Shown here: piece after piece, positions 38,054 to 46,638 of the stretch
How positions within the stretch are numbered: position 1 is the first letter of the stretch
Layout of the letters: each line of letters begins with the position of its first letter
DNA from: DASQPR01 sp963831705
GTDB taxonomy: Bacteria > Actinomycetota > Actinomycetes > Mycobacteriales > Micromonosporaceae
DNA length: 64,000 nucleotides
Direction of reading: 5' to 3'
Assembly: GCA_963831705.1 (NCBI GenBank)
Contig: CAWHRE010000010.1
Coordinates: forward strand, 620,001 to 684,000
Position numbers and translations under genes: made by a program
Notes under the pieces: model-generated
What the model saw: the letters and a program-made list of their open reading frames with translations, nothing else
What the model was told of the DNA's origin: nothing
The model's database searches: none

Positions 38054-38842
38054 ATGGAGTTGAATAGGTTCATGTTCGGAGCACTCACCGGGATCGGCTT
38101 GGCGGCCTCCGCCGGCCTGAACGCCTGGATACCGCTGCTCGCGATCGGTCTCCTGGATCGGTTCACGAACCTGATCTCGGTGCCGCCCGCATGGCATTGG
38201 ATGTCCAACGGCTGGGTCCTTACCATCATGGCCGGCCTGCTCGTCGTCGAGATGATCGCGGACAAAGTTCCGGTGCTCGATTCGGTGAACGATGCGATCC
38301 ATACGTTCATCCGCCCAACCGCCGGTGGCATCGCGTTCGGTGCCACGTCCGGCGCGCAGACCGTGACGGTGCAGGATCCGGGTACGTTCCTGAGCACCCA
38401 TACCTGGATTCCAATCGCCAGCGGTGCGGCTATCGCGCTCGGCATGCACGTGATGAAGGCGACGGTCCGGCCGATCGCGAACATGGTGTCGTTCGGCGCG
38501 GCGGCACCGGTGCTGAGCGTCGCCGAGGATGCCACGAGCGCCTCGATGTCGATCGTCGCGATCATCTTGCCGGTTCTGATCATCGCGTTCCTGATCGTGA
38601 TCGTGTTCGTGTTCTGGCGGCTTCGCAAAACGATCAAACGTCGGCGAGCCGCCAAGAAGGCGCGCCAGATGTCGCCCGCCCAACCACCGGGCTACTCGCC
38701 GATACAACCGCCGCCAAGCCAGACGCTGCGGTACCCGAGCAATTACCCGACGACACGGCAGGACGTCGCGCCGCCGTCGTCGTACGACCCGTACGGTCCC
38801 ACCCGGGAAGAGCGACCGCCGTCGTCGTACGACCCCTACTAA
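38054..38842 (+). CDS. DUF4126 family membrane protein
   Basis: 262-residue integral membrane protein with four or five hydrophobic segments (FGALTGIGLAASAGLNAWIP, WVLTIMAGLLVVEMI, PIASGAAIALGMHV, IVAIILPVLIIAFLIVIVFV). It matches DUF4126 (ADKVPVLDSVNDAIHTFIRP, GGIAFGA). A basic RLRKTIKRRRAAKKARQ stretch and a Pro/Tyr-rich tail follow, with the unit PPSSYDPY occurring twice near the end. Function unknown. ATG 38054 is taken; ATG 38072 (MFGALTGIG) fits the family start equally well. Confidence 0.75.
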   Translation: MELNRFMFGALTGIGLAASAGLNAWIPLLAIGLLDRFTNLISVPPAWHWMSNGWVLTIMAGLLVVEMIADKVPVLDSVNDAIHTFIRPTAGGIAFGATSGAQTVTVQDPGTFLSTHTWIPIASGAAIALGMHVMKATVRPIANMVSFGAAAPVLSVAEDATSASMSIVAIILPVLIIAFLIVIVFVFWRLRKTIKRRRAAKKARQMSPAQPPGYSPIQPPPSQTLRYPSNYPTTRQDVAPPSSYDPYGPTREERPPSSYDPY

Positions 38843-38862
38843 CGGCGACACCAACCTCGGAT

Positions 38863-38945
38863 TGATCGGGAGTCTTGGATGGTCAGCGAGATCAACTAGC
38901 CATGATCACAGCGCTGGACCTCCACCGGCGCCAAGATCTGCGATC
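38863..38945 (-). repeat. Palindromic intergenic repeat family 2, copy B
   Basis: On the minus strand, GATCGCAGATCTTGGC, then CGGTGGAGGTCCAGCG and GTGATCATG match copy A at 31685 with scattered substitutions. The far end keeps CCAAGA near a second GATCA. It directly abuts a family 1 element. Confidence 0.6.
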
Positions 38946-38970
38946 TTCGCTGAGGCGTCGCACGTGCTCG

Positions 38971-39033
38971 AAGTTGATCCTGGAGTTAGTGACGCGACAC
39001 GCCGTCGAGGCGCTAACTAACTCCAGGATCAAC
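38971..39033 (-). repeat. Palindromic intergenic repeat family 1, inverted full copy
   Basis: Arms AAGTTGATCCTGGAGTTAG and CTAACTCCAGGATCAAC enclose CGACACGCCGTCG, the reverse complement of the loop in the copy at 33858. The element overlaps the 3' end of meaA and supplies its last codons and stop. Confidence 0.75.
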
Positions 39034-41034
39034 AGAGTTTTGGGGGTTTGAGGTTGGGGGAAGGTTGTTGGCTTCTCGGATGACGTCCACCAAGGACGCG
39101 ATGATGTCGGATAGCGCGAAGTCCTTCGGGGTGAACACCCGCGCCGCACCCGCCGCAAGCAGCGTCACGGCATCGTCGGGCGGGATGATGCCGCCGACCA
39201 CGACCGGTACGTTCGAGCCGGCCGCGCGCAGACCGTCGAGCACGGCCGGCACCGCGGCAAGGTGCGACCCGGACAGCACGGACAGCCCGACGAGGTCCAC
39301 GTCCTCCTCGATCGCGGCCGCCACGATCTGCGCCGGCGTCAACCGGATGCCCTGGTAGACGACCTCGAAACCGGCGTTGCGCGCGCGTACGGCGATTTGC
39401 TCGGCCCCATTCGAATGCCCGTCCAGCCCGGGCTTGCCGACGAGCATGCGCAGACGTCCGGAGCCGAGTTCGGCCGCGGTTGCGCGTACCAAATCGCGCA
39501 CTTGGGTGAGGTCGGACGTCGCGCCGAGCGCGGCGCTCAACCCGGTCGGCGCACGGTATTCGCCGAACACCGAGCGCAGCGCTCCGGCCCACTCACCGGT
39601 CGTGACGCCCGCGCGCACGCACGCGAGCGAGGCTTCCATCAAGTTCTCGGTGGTACGCGCAACCGTGCGCAACTCGTCCAGCGCCGTCGACACCGCTGCC
39701 GCATCCCGATCCGCGCGCCACGCCTGGAGCGCCTTCACCGCGGCCGCCTCGACCGCCGGATCGACCTGTTCGATCGCGTTCGCACCGGCGGCGGTCAGCG
39801 GCGAGGGTTCGGTCTCGGTGTACGCGTTCACGCCCACCACGGTGTCGCTGCCGTCCTCCATCCGGACGCGACGGGCGGCCAGCGACGCGACCAGCGCGCT
39901 CTTCAGATAGCCGGACTCGACCGCGGCAACCGCGCCACCGGCGGTGAGGATCGTGTCCAGCTCCGCGCGGGCACCGGTGACGATCGCGTCCACGAGTCCT
40001 TCGACAACTACCGAGCCGGTGAAGATGTCCGGGTATTCCAGCAGGTCGGACTCGTACGCGAGCACCTGCTGCATGCGCAGCGACCACTGCTGGTCCCACG
40101 GCCTCGGCAGACCCAGCGCCTCGTTCCACGCGGGCAACTGGACGGCTCGGGCGCGTGCGTCACGGGACAGCGTCACGCCGAGCATCTCCAGCACGATCCG
40201 CTGGATGTTGTTCTCCGGCTGGGCCTCGGTGAGGCCGAGGGAATTGACCTGTACGCCGTACCGGAGGCGGCGGGACTTCGCGTCCGTGACGCCGTAGCGC
40301 TCCCGCGTGATCTCGTCCCACATGCGCGTCAACGCGCGCATCTTCGCCATCTCCTCGATGAAGCGCACACCGGCATTCACGAAGAATGAGATCCGCGCCA
40401 CCACGTCACCGAAGCGCTCGGGCGGCACCTGGCCGGAATCGCGTACGGCGTCGAGCACGGCGACCGCGGTGGCCAGCGCGAAACCGACCTCCTGCACCGG
40501 CGTCGCGCCGGCTTCCTGCAGGTGGTACGAGCAGATGTTGACCGGATTCCACTGTGGCGTGTTGAGCACCGTCCACGCGATCGTGTCGGTGGTCAGGCGC
40601 ATCGATTCGGCGGGCGGGAAGATGTGCGTACCGCGGGACAGGTACTCCTTGATGATGTCGTTCTGGGTCGTCCCGGCGAGCTTCGTGAGGTCGGCGCCCT
40701 GCTCCTCGGCGACGGTCACGTAGAGAGCGAGCAGCCACATGGCCGGTGCGTTGATCGTCATCGACGTGTTGGCATCGTCCAACGGGATGCCGTCGAACAG
40801 CGCTCGGGCGTCACCGAGATGCGCCACCGGTACGCCGACCCGCCCGACCTCGCCCTTGGCCAGCTCGTGATCCGGGTCGTAACCGGTCTGCGTAGGGAGA
40901 TCGAACGCGACCGAGAGACCGGTCTGCCCCTTGGCGAGATTCCGCCGGTAGAGCGCATTGCTCGCCGTGGCCGAACTGTGGCCCGCGTACGTACGCATGA
41001 CCCACGGTCGATCGGGCTTCTCCAGTCGGTACAT
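39013..41034 (-). CDS. meaA: Ethylmalonyl-CoA mutase (MeaA)
   Basis: 673-residue coenzyme-B12 mutase with both the substrate-binding barrel (YAGHSSATASNALYRRNLAKG, LSVAFDLPTQTGYD, ANTSMTINAPA) and a C-terminal cobalamin domain with the DGHSNG form of DxHxxG, plus GLSVLSGSH and VVVGGIIP. The YAGHSSA opening and the length fit MeaA/Ecm, which converts ethylmalonyl-CoA to methylsuccinyl-CoA, rather than MutB. It acts after Ccr and the epimerase, both encoded in this window. The C-terminus (NSVDPGVS and stop) is encoded by a palindromic repeat, so the original end may have been replaced. Start ATG 41034. Confidence 0.9.
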   Translation of the reverse strand: MYRLEKPDRPWVMRTYAGHSSATASNALYRRNLAKGQTGLSVAFDLPTQTGYDPDHELAKGEVGRVGVPVAHLGDARALFDGIPLDDANTSMTINAPAMWLLALYVTVAEEQGADLTKLAGTTQNDIIKEYLSRGTHIFPPAESMRLTTDTIAWTVLNTPQWNPVNICSYHLQEAGATPVQEVGFALATAVAVLDAVRDSGQVPPERFGDVVARISFFVNAGVRFIEEMAKMRALTRMWDEITRERYGVTDAKSRRLRYGVQVNSLGLTEAQPENNIQRIVLEMLGVTLSRDARARAVQLPAWNEALGLPRPWDQQWSLRMQQVLAYESDLLEYPDIFTGSVVVEGLVDAIVTGARAELDTILTAGGAVAAVESGYLKSALVASLAARRVRMEDGSDTVVGVNAYTETEPSPLTAAGANAIEQVDPAVEAAAVKALQAWRADRDAAAVSTALDELRTVARTTENLMEASLACVRAGVTTGEWAGALRSVFGEYRAPTGLSAALGATSDLTQVRDLVRATAAELGSGRLRMLVGKPGLDGHSNGAEQIAVRARNAGFEVVYQGIRLTPAQIVAAAIEEDVDLVGLSVLSGSHLAAVPAVLDGLRAAGSNVPVVVGGIIPPDDAVTLLAAGAARVFTPKDFALSDIIASLVDVIREANNLPPTSNPQNSVDPGVS

Positions 41035-41134
41035 TCTCGGATTCTACCGACGAGTAGCCTTTGCTGAGCTGGTGAAATTCCTCTCAGCTCGGGCTGTTTC
41101 AAGTGTTTTAACAAGATAGGGCACAGTAGTCGGC

Positions 41135-41999
41135 ATGGCATTCGGGGCAACAGGGGAATTGGCGATCCGCGTTCGCGGGTTGCGCAAGCAGTACGGGCAG
41201 GGGCCGGTCGCGGTCGACGGCGTCGATCTTGACGTCCACCGCGGTGAATGCTTCGCCCTGCTCGGCCCGAACGGCGCCGGGAAGACGACGACCGTAGAGA
41301 TCCTCGAAGGCTACCGACCCCGTACGGGCGGGGAGGTTTCCGTGCTCGGCATCGATCCAGCGCGCGCAACGCGCGATTGGCGAGCCCGCGTCGGCATCGT
41401 GCTGCAAGGTACCGGCGAGTTCGAGACGATGTCCGTACACGAGGTCGTCCATCATTTCGCGCACTACTACCCGGCCCCACGCGATCCCGACCAGGTAATC
41501 GAAGCGGTCGGCCTGGCCGAAAAGGCGCAGGCACGGGCGGCCGCACCTCTCCGGCGGGCAGCGGCGCCGCCTTGATGTCGCGCTCGGCATCATCGGACGG
41601 CCCGAGCTGCTGTTCCTGGACGAGCCGACGACCGGCTTCGACCCCGAGGCCCGGATCGAGTTCTGGGCGCTGATCCACCAGCTGTCCGGCGAAGGTACGA
41701 CGATCCTGCTGACCACGCACTACCTCGAAGAGGCCGAGGAGCTGGCCGACCGCGTCGGTGTCATCGCCGGCGGCCGGTTGCTCGAAGTCGCCACGCCGGC
41801 CACGCTCGGCGGCCGGGACAGCGCATCCACGATCGTGAGCTGGGACGGCGCGAACGGCCGCCAATCGGTATCGACCGACATGCCGACCGCCGAGGTTACA
41901 AAGCTGTCCGCGCACTTCGGCGGCGAGGTGCCCGGCCTCAACGTCATGCGGCCGACGCTGGAAGACATTTACCTGAAGATGATCGGAGACGCGTCATGA
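41135..41999 (+). CDS. ABC-2 type exporter ATP-binding protein (DrrA/CcmA-like), one frameshift
   Basis: About 287 residues after correction. Walker A GPNGAGKTTT, Q-loop IVLQGTGEFE, signature LSGGQRRRLDVALG, Walker B LLFLDEPTTGFDPEAR and H-loop TTHYLEEAE are typical of drug-export ATPases of the DrrA group. An extra base near 41543, just before HLSGGQ, breaks the frame. The stop overlaps the permease ATG (ATGA), so the two are coupled. ATG 41135 (MAFGATGELAIRVRG). Substrate unknown. Confidence 0.88.
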
Positions 42000-42841
42000 C
42001 CGCGATCGCACCCCCGACCGGCGTGGTTCCCGCCGTCGCGACCGGGCCGATTCACGCGCTCCGAATCGGATGGCAACGCGGAAAGCTCGAAGTCAAGGAC
42101 TTCTTCCGGCAGCGCGAGTCGGTCTTCTTCACGCTCGCATTTCCGGTCATGCTCTTGGTGATCTTCAGCGAGGTGATCAACTACGACATTGCGCCCGGAG
42201 TACCGTTCGCCCGCTATTTCGTGGCCGGCATCCTCGCCACCGGCCTGTTCGGCGTGGCGTTCCAGACCGTCGCGATTCAGATCGCGATGGAGCGGGACAA
42301 GGGCGTACTCAAACGGCTCCAAGGCACACCCATGCCACCGTCGTCGTACTTCATCGGCAAGATCATCATGGTTCTCACCATGGTGGCGCTCGAGTCCGTC
42401 CTGCTGCTCGGAATCGGGGCCGCGCTCGGTCACGTCACGTTGCCGACGGACTGGGATCGATGGGCCACGTTGATCTGGGTGACTGTCCTCGGCACGGCCG
42501 CCGGAACGCTGCTCGGTATTGCGTTCTCATCGGTCCCGCGAAGCGGCAAGGCCGCACCGGCCGTCGTTACGCCGGTCGCCCTGGTCCTGCAGTTCATCTC
42601 GGGCGTCTACTTCGTCTTCACGTCGGTCAGCAAGCCCCTTCAGATCATCGGCGCGATCTTCCCGCTCAAGTGGATCGCCCAGGGCTACCGGTCGGTCCTG
42701 CTGCCGGACAACCTGCGCAAACTCGAGCCCGCCAACAGCTGGGAACACGGCCGGACCGCACTGATCCTCGCCGTCTGGGGCGCCGCAGGACTGTTCATCG
42801 CCTTGAAGACCTTCCGGTGGCGCTCCCGCAAGGACGGCTAG
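41996..42841 (+). CDS. ABC-2 type exporter permease
   Basis: 281-residue ABC-2 permease with six predicted helices (VFFTLAFPVMLLVIFSEV, YFVAGILATGLFGVAFQTV, IIMVLTMVALESVLLLGIG, LIWVTVLGTAAGTLLGIAF, VALVLQFISGVYFVF, ALILAVWGAAGLFIALKTF) and the family motif ERDKGVLKRLQGTPMPPSSY. Partner of the upstream DrrA-like ATPase, translationally coupled through ATGA. Likely exports a drug, lipid or polysaccharide; nothing in the sequence narrows it. Confidence 0.88.
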   Translation: MTAIAPPTGVVPAVATGPIHALRIGWQRGKLEVKDFFRQRESVFFTLAFPVMLLVIFSEVINYDIAPGVPFARYFVAGILATGLFGVAFQTVAIQIAMERDKGVLKRLQGTPMPPSSYFIGKIIMVLTMVALESVLLLGIGAALGHVTLPTDWDRWATLIWVTVLGTAAGTLLGIAFSSVPRSGKAAPAVVTPVALVLQFISGVYFVFTSVSKPLQIIGAIFPLKWIAQGYRSVLLPDNLRKLEPANSWEHGRTALILAVWGAAGLFIALKTFRWRSRKDG

Positions 42842-42877
42842 CCAAGCGTCGGCGTCACTGAGCTAGGGTCCGCGACC

Positions 42878-42994
42878 ATGGCGGCTGGATCCAAACCGTC
42901 GAGTTTCCGCACGTCGATGATCGACCTCGGCCGGCTTCAACTCTTCACGATCACCAATCTCGGCGCGGCGCTCCTCGTCGGCGCAATGCCCTAA
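42878..42994 (+). CDS. Possible small protein or gene remnant (38 residues)
   Basis: An ATG-started frame of 38 codons with one hydrophobic segment (LFTITNLGAALLVGAM) lies 36 bp after the exporter permease. Exporters of this type are often followed by a two-component sensor gene whose N-terminus is a membrane helix, so this may be its remnant. A near-duplicate GCAATGCCC follows the stop. No family is recognised; coding status is doubtful. Confidence 0.25.
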   Translation: MAAGSKPSSFRTSMIDLGRLQLFTITNLGAALLVGAMP

Positions 42995-43021
42995 GCCCGC
43001 AATGCCCCAAGGCCGCAGACT

Positions 43022-43873
43022 TCAGTAGCTGTAGAAACCCCGGCCGGTCTTACGCCCGAGATCGCCTGCGGTAACCATGCGCTGCAGCAACTCCGGCGGG
43101 AAGAACTTCGCATCCCCAGTGTCCGAGTAGATATTGCGAGCCGCGTGCGTCAACACATCGGCGCCGGTCAAGTCGGTAGTCGCCAGCGGACCCATCGCGT
43201 GTCCGAAACCGAGCTGACAGGCCACGTCGAGATCCTCGGCCGAAACGACACCGGACTCGACGAGCTTGACCGCCTCGACGACGAGAGCGGTAATCAACCG
43301 CGTCGTCACAAAACCGGCGATGTCGCGGTTCACCACGATGCACGTCTTCCCGATCTCCTCGGCGAAATCCCGAGCGGTCGCGAGCGTCGCATCCGAGGTC
43401 TTGAACCCGCGGACAAGTTCACAGAGCTTCATCATCGGTACGGGCGAGAAGAAGTGCGTACCGACGACCGACTCGGGGCGAGACGTTACGGCCGCGATCT
43501 GCGTGACCGGGATCGCCGACGTGTTCGTGGCCAGCACCGCGCCGCCCTTGCACACCTTGTCCAGCACGCGGAAGACCTCGTGCTTGATTTCGAGCTTCTC
43601 GAACACCGCCTCGACCACGATGTCAGCTTCGGCCGCCGCCGTCTCCAGATCCGTCGTCGTCGTGATCCGAGCGAGAGCCGCCTCGACGTCCGACTCGGCA
43701 ATCTTGCCTTTCTGGGCGAAACGGCTTAGCGAGGTACGGATCCCCTCGACGCCGCGGTGCAGCGATGCCTCGTCCAGGTCTCGCATCGTCACGTCCCAGC
43801 CGGCCTGCGCCGCCACCTGCGCGATGCCCGAGCCCATCAATCCGGCTCCCACGACCGCCAACCGACCTGCCAT
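43022..43873 (-). CDS. 3-hydroxybutyryl-CoA dehydrogenase
   Basis: 283-residue single-unit 3-hydroxyacyl-CoA dehydrogenase, the standard length. Rossmann motif VVGAGLMGSGIAQVAA, then VFEKLEIKHEVFRVLD, ATNTSAIPVTQIA, GTHFFSPVPMMKLCELV with the catalytic His, and GFGHAMGPLATTDL with the partner region. It reduces acetoacetyl-CoA or oxidises 3-hydroxybutyryl-CoA. ATG 43873 has AAGGAG upstream. Second enzyme of this class in the window besides the fused one at 28 kb; divergent from a small membrane protein gene. Confidence 0.9.
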   Translation of the reverse strand: MAGRLAVVGAGLMGSGIAQVAAQAGWDVTMRDLDEASLHRGVEGIRTSLSRFAQKGKIAESDVEAALARITTTTDLETAAAEADIVVEAVFEKLEIKHEVFRVLDKVCKGGAVLATNTSAIPVTQIAAVTSRPESVVGTHFFSPVPMMKLCELVRGFKTSDATLATARDFAEEIGKTCIVVNRDIAGFVTTRLITALVVEAVKLVESGVVSAEDLDVACQLGFGHAMGPLATTDLTGADVLTHAARNIYSDTGDAKFFPPELLQRMVTAGDLGRKTGRGFYSY

Positions 43874-44027
43874 CAGAGTGCACTCCTTCGTGACCCAGCG
43901 GGGGTACGCCGGCTCACGAGCGAGACGTCGGCGTCTGCCGCCGACCTTAATCGCCAGCCCACGCGTACGCGCGCTCGGGCGGCGAACCTCACTCCTCACA
44001 ACCCGAATCGGGTGCACACTGTGAGAT

Positions 44028-44351
44028 GTGCCGTTTGCCGCCAATATGTTGATCACGGGGCCGCTCATTGCGTTAGCAGTTGTGGCGGTGCTCGCTCTGG
44101 TGCTGCGCTGGGCGTTCAACGCGGACGTCCGCAAGATCGATACGGCGCTGATCGCCGCGGCCAGAGACGACGACTTCGGCTTGCTGAGCGTCGCCGGGAC
44201 GGTCGACTCAATCGAAGAGGCCGATGCGCTCCGAGAGCGGTTGGCCAGCGCGGGCATCCGGGCGACCACTGCACCAGCGCCGGAGGGCCGCTTCCGCATT
44301 CTTGTGTTCGCGATCGAGCTGCCGACCGCCCGTCGAGTCGTTGGTCGATAA
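44028..44351 (+). CDS. Small membrane-anchored protein, DUF2007-like
   Basis: 107 residues: an N-terminal membrane helix (LIALAVVAVLALVLRWAF) then a small alpha/beta domain (SIEEADALRERLASAGIRA). The pattern resembles DUF2007 signal-transducing domains (avoid-ER-LL-x-x-x-GI type helix), a tentative match. GTG 44028 is the first start; ATG 44046 (MLITGPLIAL) is possible. Lies 40 bp before the ATG-like opening of the MFS region. Function unknown. Confidence 0.55.
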   Translation: MPFAANMLITGPLIALAVVAVLALVLRWAFNADVRKIDTALIAAARDDDFGLLSVAGTVDSIEEADALRERLASAGIRATTAPAPEGRFRILVFAIELPTARRVVGR

Positions 44352-44457
44352 AGGCTTGCCCGGCGGGCGAGTCCGGTGGTGAAGTAGGTACATGACCGCG
44401 GTTCGGAAGCCCGGCGAAAATTGACCTAGGGCCGTTCCCAGAGCGCTTGCGGCGCGG

Positions 44458-45600
44458 GTGTACATCCTGCAAGCGCTCGACGACGCGATCCCGTTGTATC
44501 CGGTCTATCCGGTCCTGTTCGCCGATCACGGGCTGTCCATCGGCCGCATATCGGTGCTCTACATCCTCTGGTCGGCGGTCGGCCTTCTGCTGAACGTGCC
44601 CGCGGGCGCGCTCGCCGATCGCGTGTCGCGGCGCGCACTGCTCGCGGTGGCCGGGCTTTCCCGAGCGATGGGGTACGCGATCTGGGTCATCGCTCCGACG
44701 TTCACCGGATTCGCGGTCGGCTTCGTGCTCTGGGGCATCGGCGGTGCGCTGATCTCGGGCACGTTCGAGGCCCTGGTCTACGACGAATCTGTCGCGGCCG
44801 GCGCGGAAGACGACTACGGTCAGCTGATCGGTCGCTCGGGAACCGTGAAACTCGTCGCCAGCGCGTTGATGACCGCGGCTGCGATCCCGATGCTCCGGTA
44901 CGGCGGATTCGCGCTGCTCGGAGCGGTCAGCGCCGGCGTGATGATCGCGTGGTCGATGGTTGCGCTCTCGCTGCCGTCGCGTCCGGTTCGGTCGACCGAC
45001 GACGGTTTGCGGGCGTACCTCGAGACGTTGCGGGACGGCGTGACCGAGGCGGCCGCGCATCCGGCCGTACGGCGGGTGGTGCTGATCGCGGCACTGCTGC
45101 CCGGCCTGACCGCGATCGACGAGTACGTGCCGCTACTCGGCCCCGCATACCGGTTGCCGGAGTCGGTCGTACCGGCGTTTCTGCTCGCGATCACGCTGAG
45201 CGCGGCGATCGGAAACTGGGCCGCCGGGCGGTGGTGGTCGGCGAACTCCGGCCGGATCGCGGCAACGCTCGCGGTCGGCGGTTGCGCGCTCATTGCCAGT
45301 GGACTGACCGCCAGCGCGACCGGCTTCGCCGGGGTCGGCGTCGCGTTCGGATGCGTGCAGTTCGGTGTCGTCACCACACAGATCCGTCTCCAGCACGCGA
45401 TCGTCGGCAACGCCCGGGCCACGGTCACATCGGTCGCCGATCTCGGCGCCGACATCGCGGCGATCATTCTGTTCGGCGCCGCCGGTCTGATGTCGACTCA
45501 TCTGTCGGTGGTGCCGTTGATCGCGTGGTTCGGCGTACCCATGCTGATTTTGGCTGCTCTTGCTCGGCGATCGCTGCCTTTTTCGAACGTGCGCGAGTGA
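44458..45600 (+). CDS. MFS transporter, start uncertain
   Basis: About 380-residue major facilitator. Helix 1 begins at the very N-terminus (VYILQALDDAIPLYPVYPVL), followed by LADRVSRRALLAVAGLSRAMG (motif A-like), VGFVLWGIGGALISGTFEAL and LRDGVTEAAAHPAVRRVV in the central loop. No ribosome site precedes GTG 44458. The same frame continues upstream to an ATG at 44392 (MTAVRKPGEN) but is stopped by TGA at 44422. So either the gene starts at GTG 44458 or the TGA is an error or mutation. Substrate unknown. Confidence 0.75.
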   Translation: MYILQALDDAIPLYPVYPVLFADHGLSIGRISVLYILWSAVGLLLNVPAGALADRVSRRALLAVAGLSRAMGYAIWVIAPTFTGFAVGFVLWGIGGALISGTFEALVYDESVAAGAEDDYGQLIGRSGTVKLVASALMTAAAIPMLRYGGFALLGAVSAGVMIAWSMVALSLPSRPVRSTDDGLRAYLETLRDGVTEAAAHPAVRRVVLIAALLPGLTAIDEYVPLLGPAYRLPESVVPAFLLAITLSAAIGNWAAGRWWSANSGRIAATLAVGGCALIASGLTASATGFAGVGVAFGCVQFGVVTTQIRLQHAIVGNARATVTSVADLGADIAAIILFGAAGLMSTHLSVVPLIAWFGVPMLILAALARRSLPFSNVRE

Positions 45601-45630
45601 CCCACGCTTTCAGGCGATAGGTTGATTGCC

Positions 45631-46638
45631 GTGAAGAGTCGACTTCTGGGTAGGAACGGGCCGAGCGTTTCCGAGATCGGGCTCGGATGCATGGGGATGA
45701 GTTTCGCCTACGGGCCACGAGACGACGAGGAATCCGCCCGGACGCTACATGCGGCACTCGACCTCGGAGTGTCGCTTCTGGATACCGCCGACATGTACGG
45801 CATGGGACACAACGAGACGCTGATCGGCTCCGTGCTGGGCGGCCGCCGGAACGAGTTCACAATCGCGACGAAGTTCGGCTTCCGGTCCGCGGGCGGCGGA
45901 GCGGCCACCTCGAGCACGCCGGGTACGTACGTCGACACCTCCCCCGAGTACGTCGCGCAGGCCTGCGATGCGTCACTCCAGCGGCTCGGTTTCGAGCAGA
46001 TCGATCTCTACTACGCGCACCGCCGCAATCCCGATGTGCCGATCGAGGACACCGTTGGCGCGATGGCCGAGCTCGTTGTGGCCGGCAAGGTCGCACATCT
46101 CGGACTGTCCGAGGTCAGCCCGGCAACGCTGCGAGCCGCGTACGCGGAGCATCCGATCGCCGCGGTACAGATGGAGTACTCGCTGTTCAGCCGCGATATC
46201 GAGGCGGAAATGCTGGGCACCTGCCGGGACCTCGGCGTGGCGCTCGTGGCATATTCGCCGGTCGGGCGCGGCATGCTGACCGGCGCCGTACGCGATGTCG
46301 CCGAACTCGCGCCGGACGACTTCCGCCGTACCGTCCCGAGGTTCGCGGACTCGTCGAACTTCGCGGCGAATCTGGCGCTCACCGACGCGGTTCACGCGGT
46401 CGCCAGCGAGCTTGGCGTCACACCGGCGCAGGCGGCGCTCGCGTGGCTGCTCGCCCAGGATGAACTGGTGATCCCGATTCCCGGGACGAAGCGGGTCACG
46501 TACCTGCGTGAGAACGTCGGTGCTGCGTCGATCGCGCTGTCACCGGAGCAGGTCGCGCAGATCGAGGCTGCGGCGCCGTCCGGCTCAGCGGCCGGTGACC
46601 GCTACACCGCGCAGGGAATGAAGACCGTCAACCACTAA
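45631..46638 (+). CDS. Aldo/keto reductase
   Basis: 335-residue NADPH-dependent reductase of the AKR YajO/YghZ-like group (GLGCMGMSFAYGP). The catalytic tetrad is visible: Asp and Tyr in LLDTADMYG, Lys in IATKFGF, His in YYAHRRNPD. The C-terminal cofactor block is VIPIPGTKRVTYLREN. GTG 45631 (VKSRLLGRNG) is preferred, with AGG upstream; TTG 45622 is the alternative. Stand-alone; convergent with murA. Confidence 0.88.
   Translation: MKSRLLGRNGPSVSEIGLGCMGMSFAYGPRDDEESARTLHAALDLGVSLLDTADMYGMGHNETLIGSVLGGRRNEFTIATKFGFRSAGGGAATSSTPGTYVDTSPEYVAQACDASLQRLGFEQIDLYYAHRRNPDVPIEDTVGAMAELVVAGKVAHLGLSEVSPATLRAAYAEHPIAAVQMEYSLFSRDIEAEMLGTCRDLGVALVAYSPVGRGMLTGAVRDVAELAPDDFRRTVPRFADSSNFAANLALTDAVHAVASELGVTPAQAALAWLLAQDELVIPIPGTKRVTYLRENVGAASIALSPEQVAQIEAAAPSGSAAGDRYTAQGMKTVNH

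Noticed and set aside
37370..38854. A 494-codon frame covering the RibD-like gene and the DUF4126 gene on the minus strand
   Set aside because: Only the 198 codons from 37966 match a family; the rest is antisense to the DUF4126 membrane protein.
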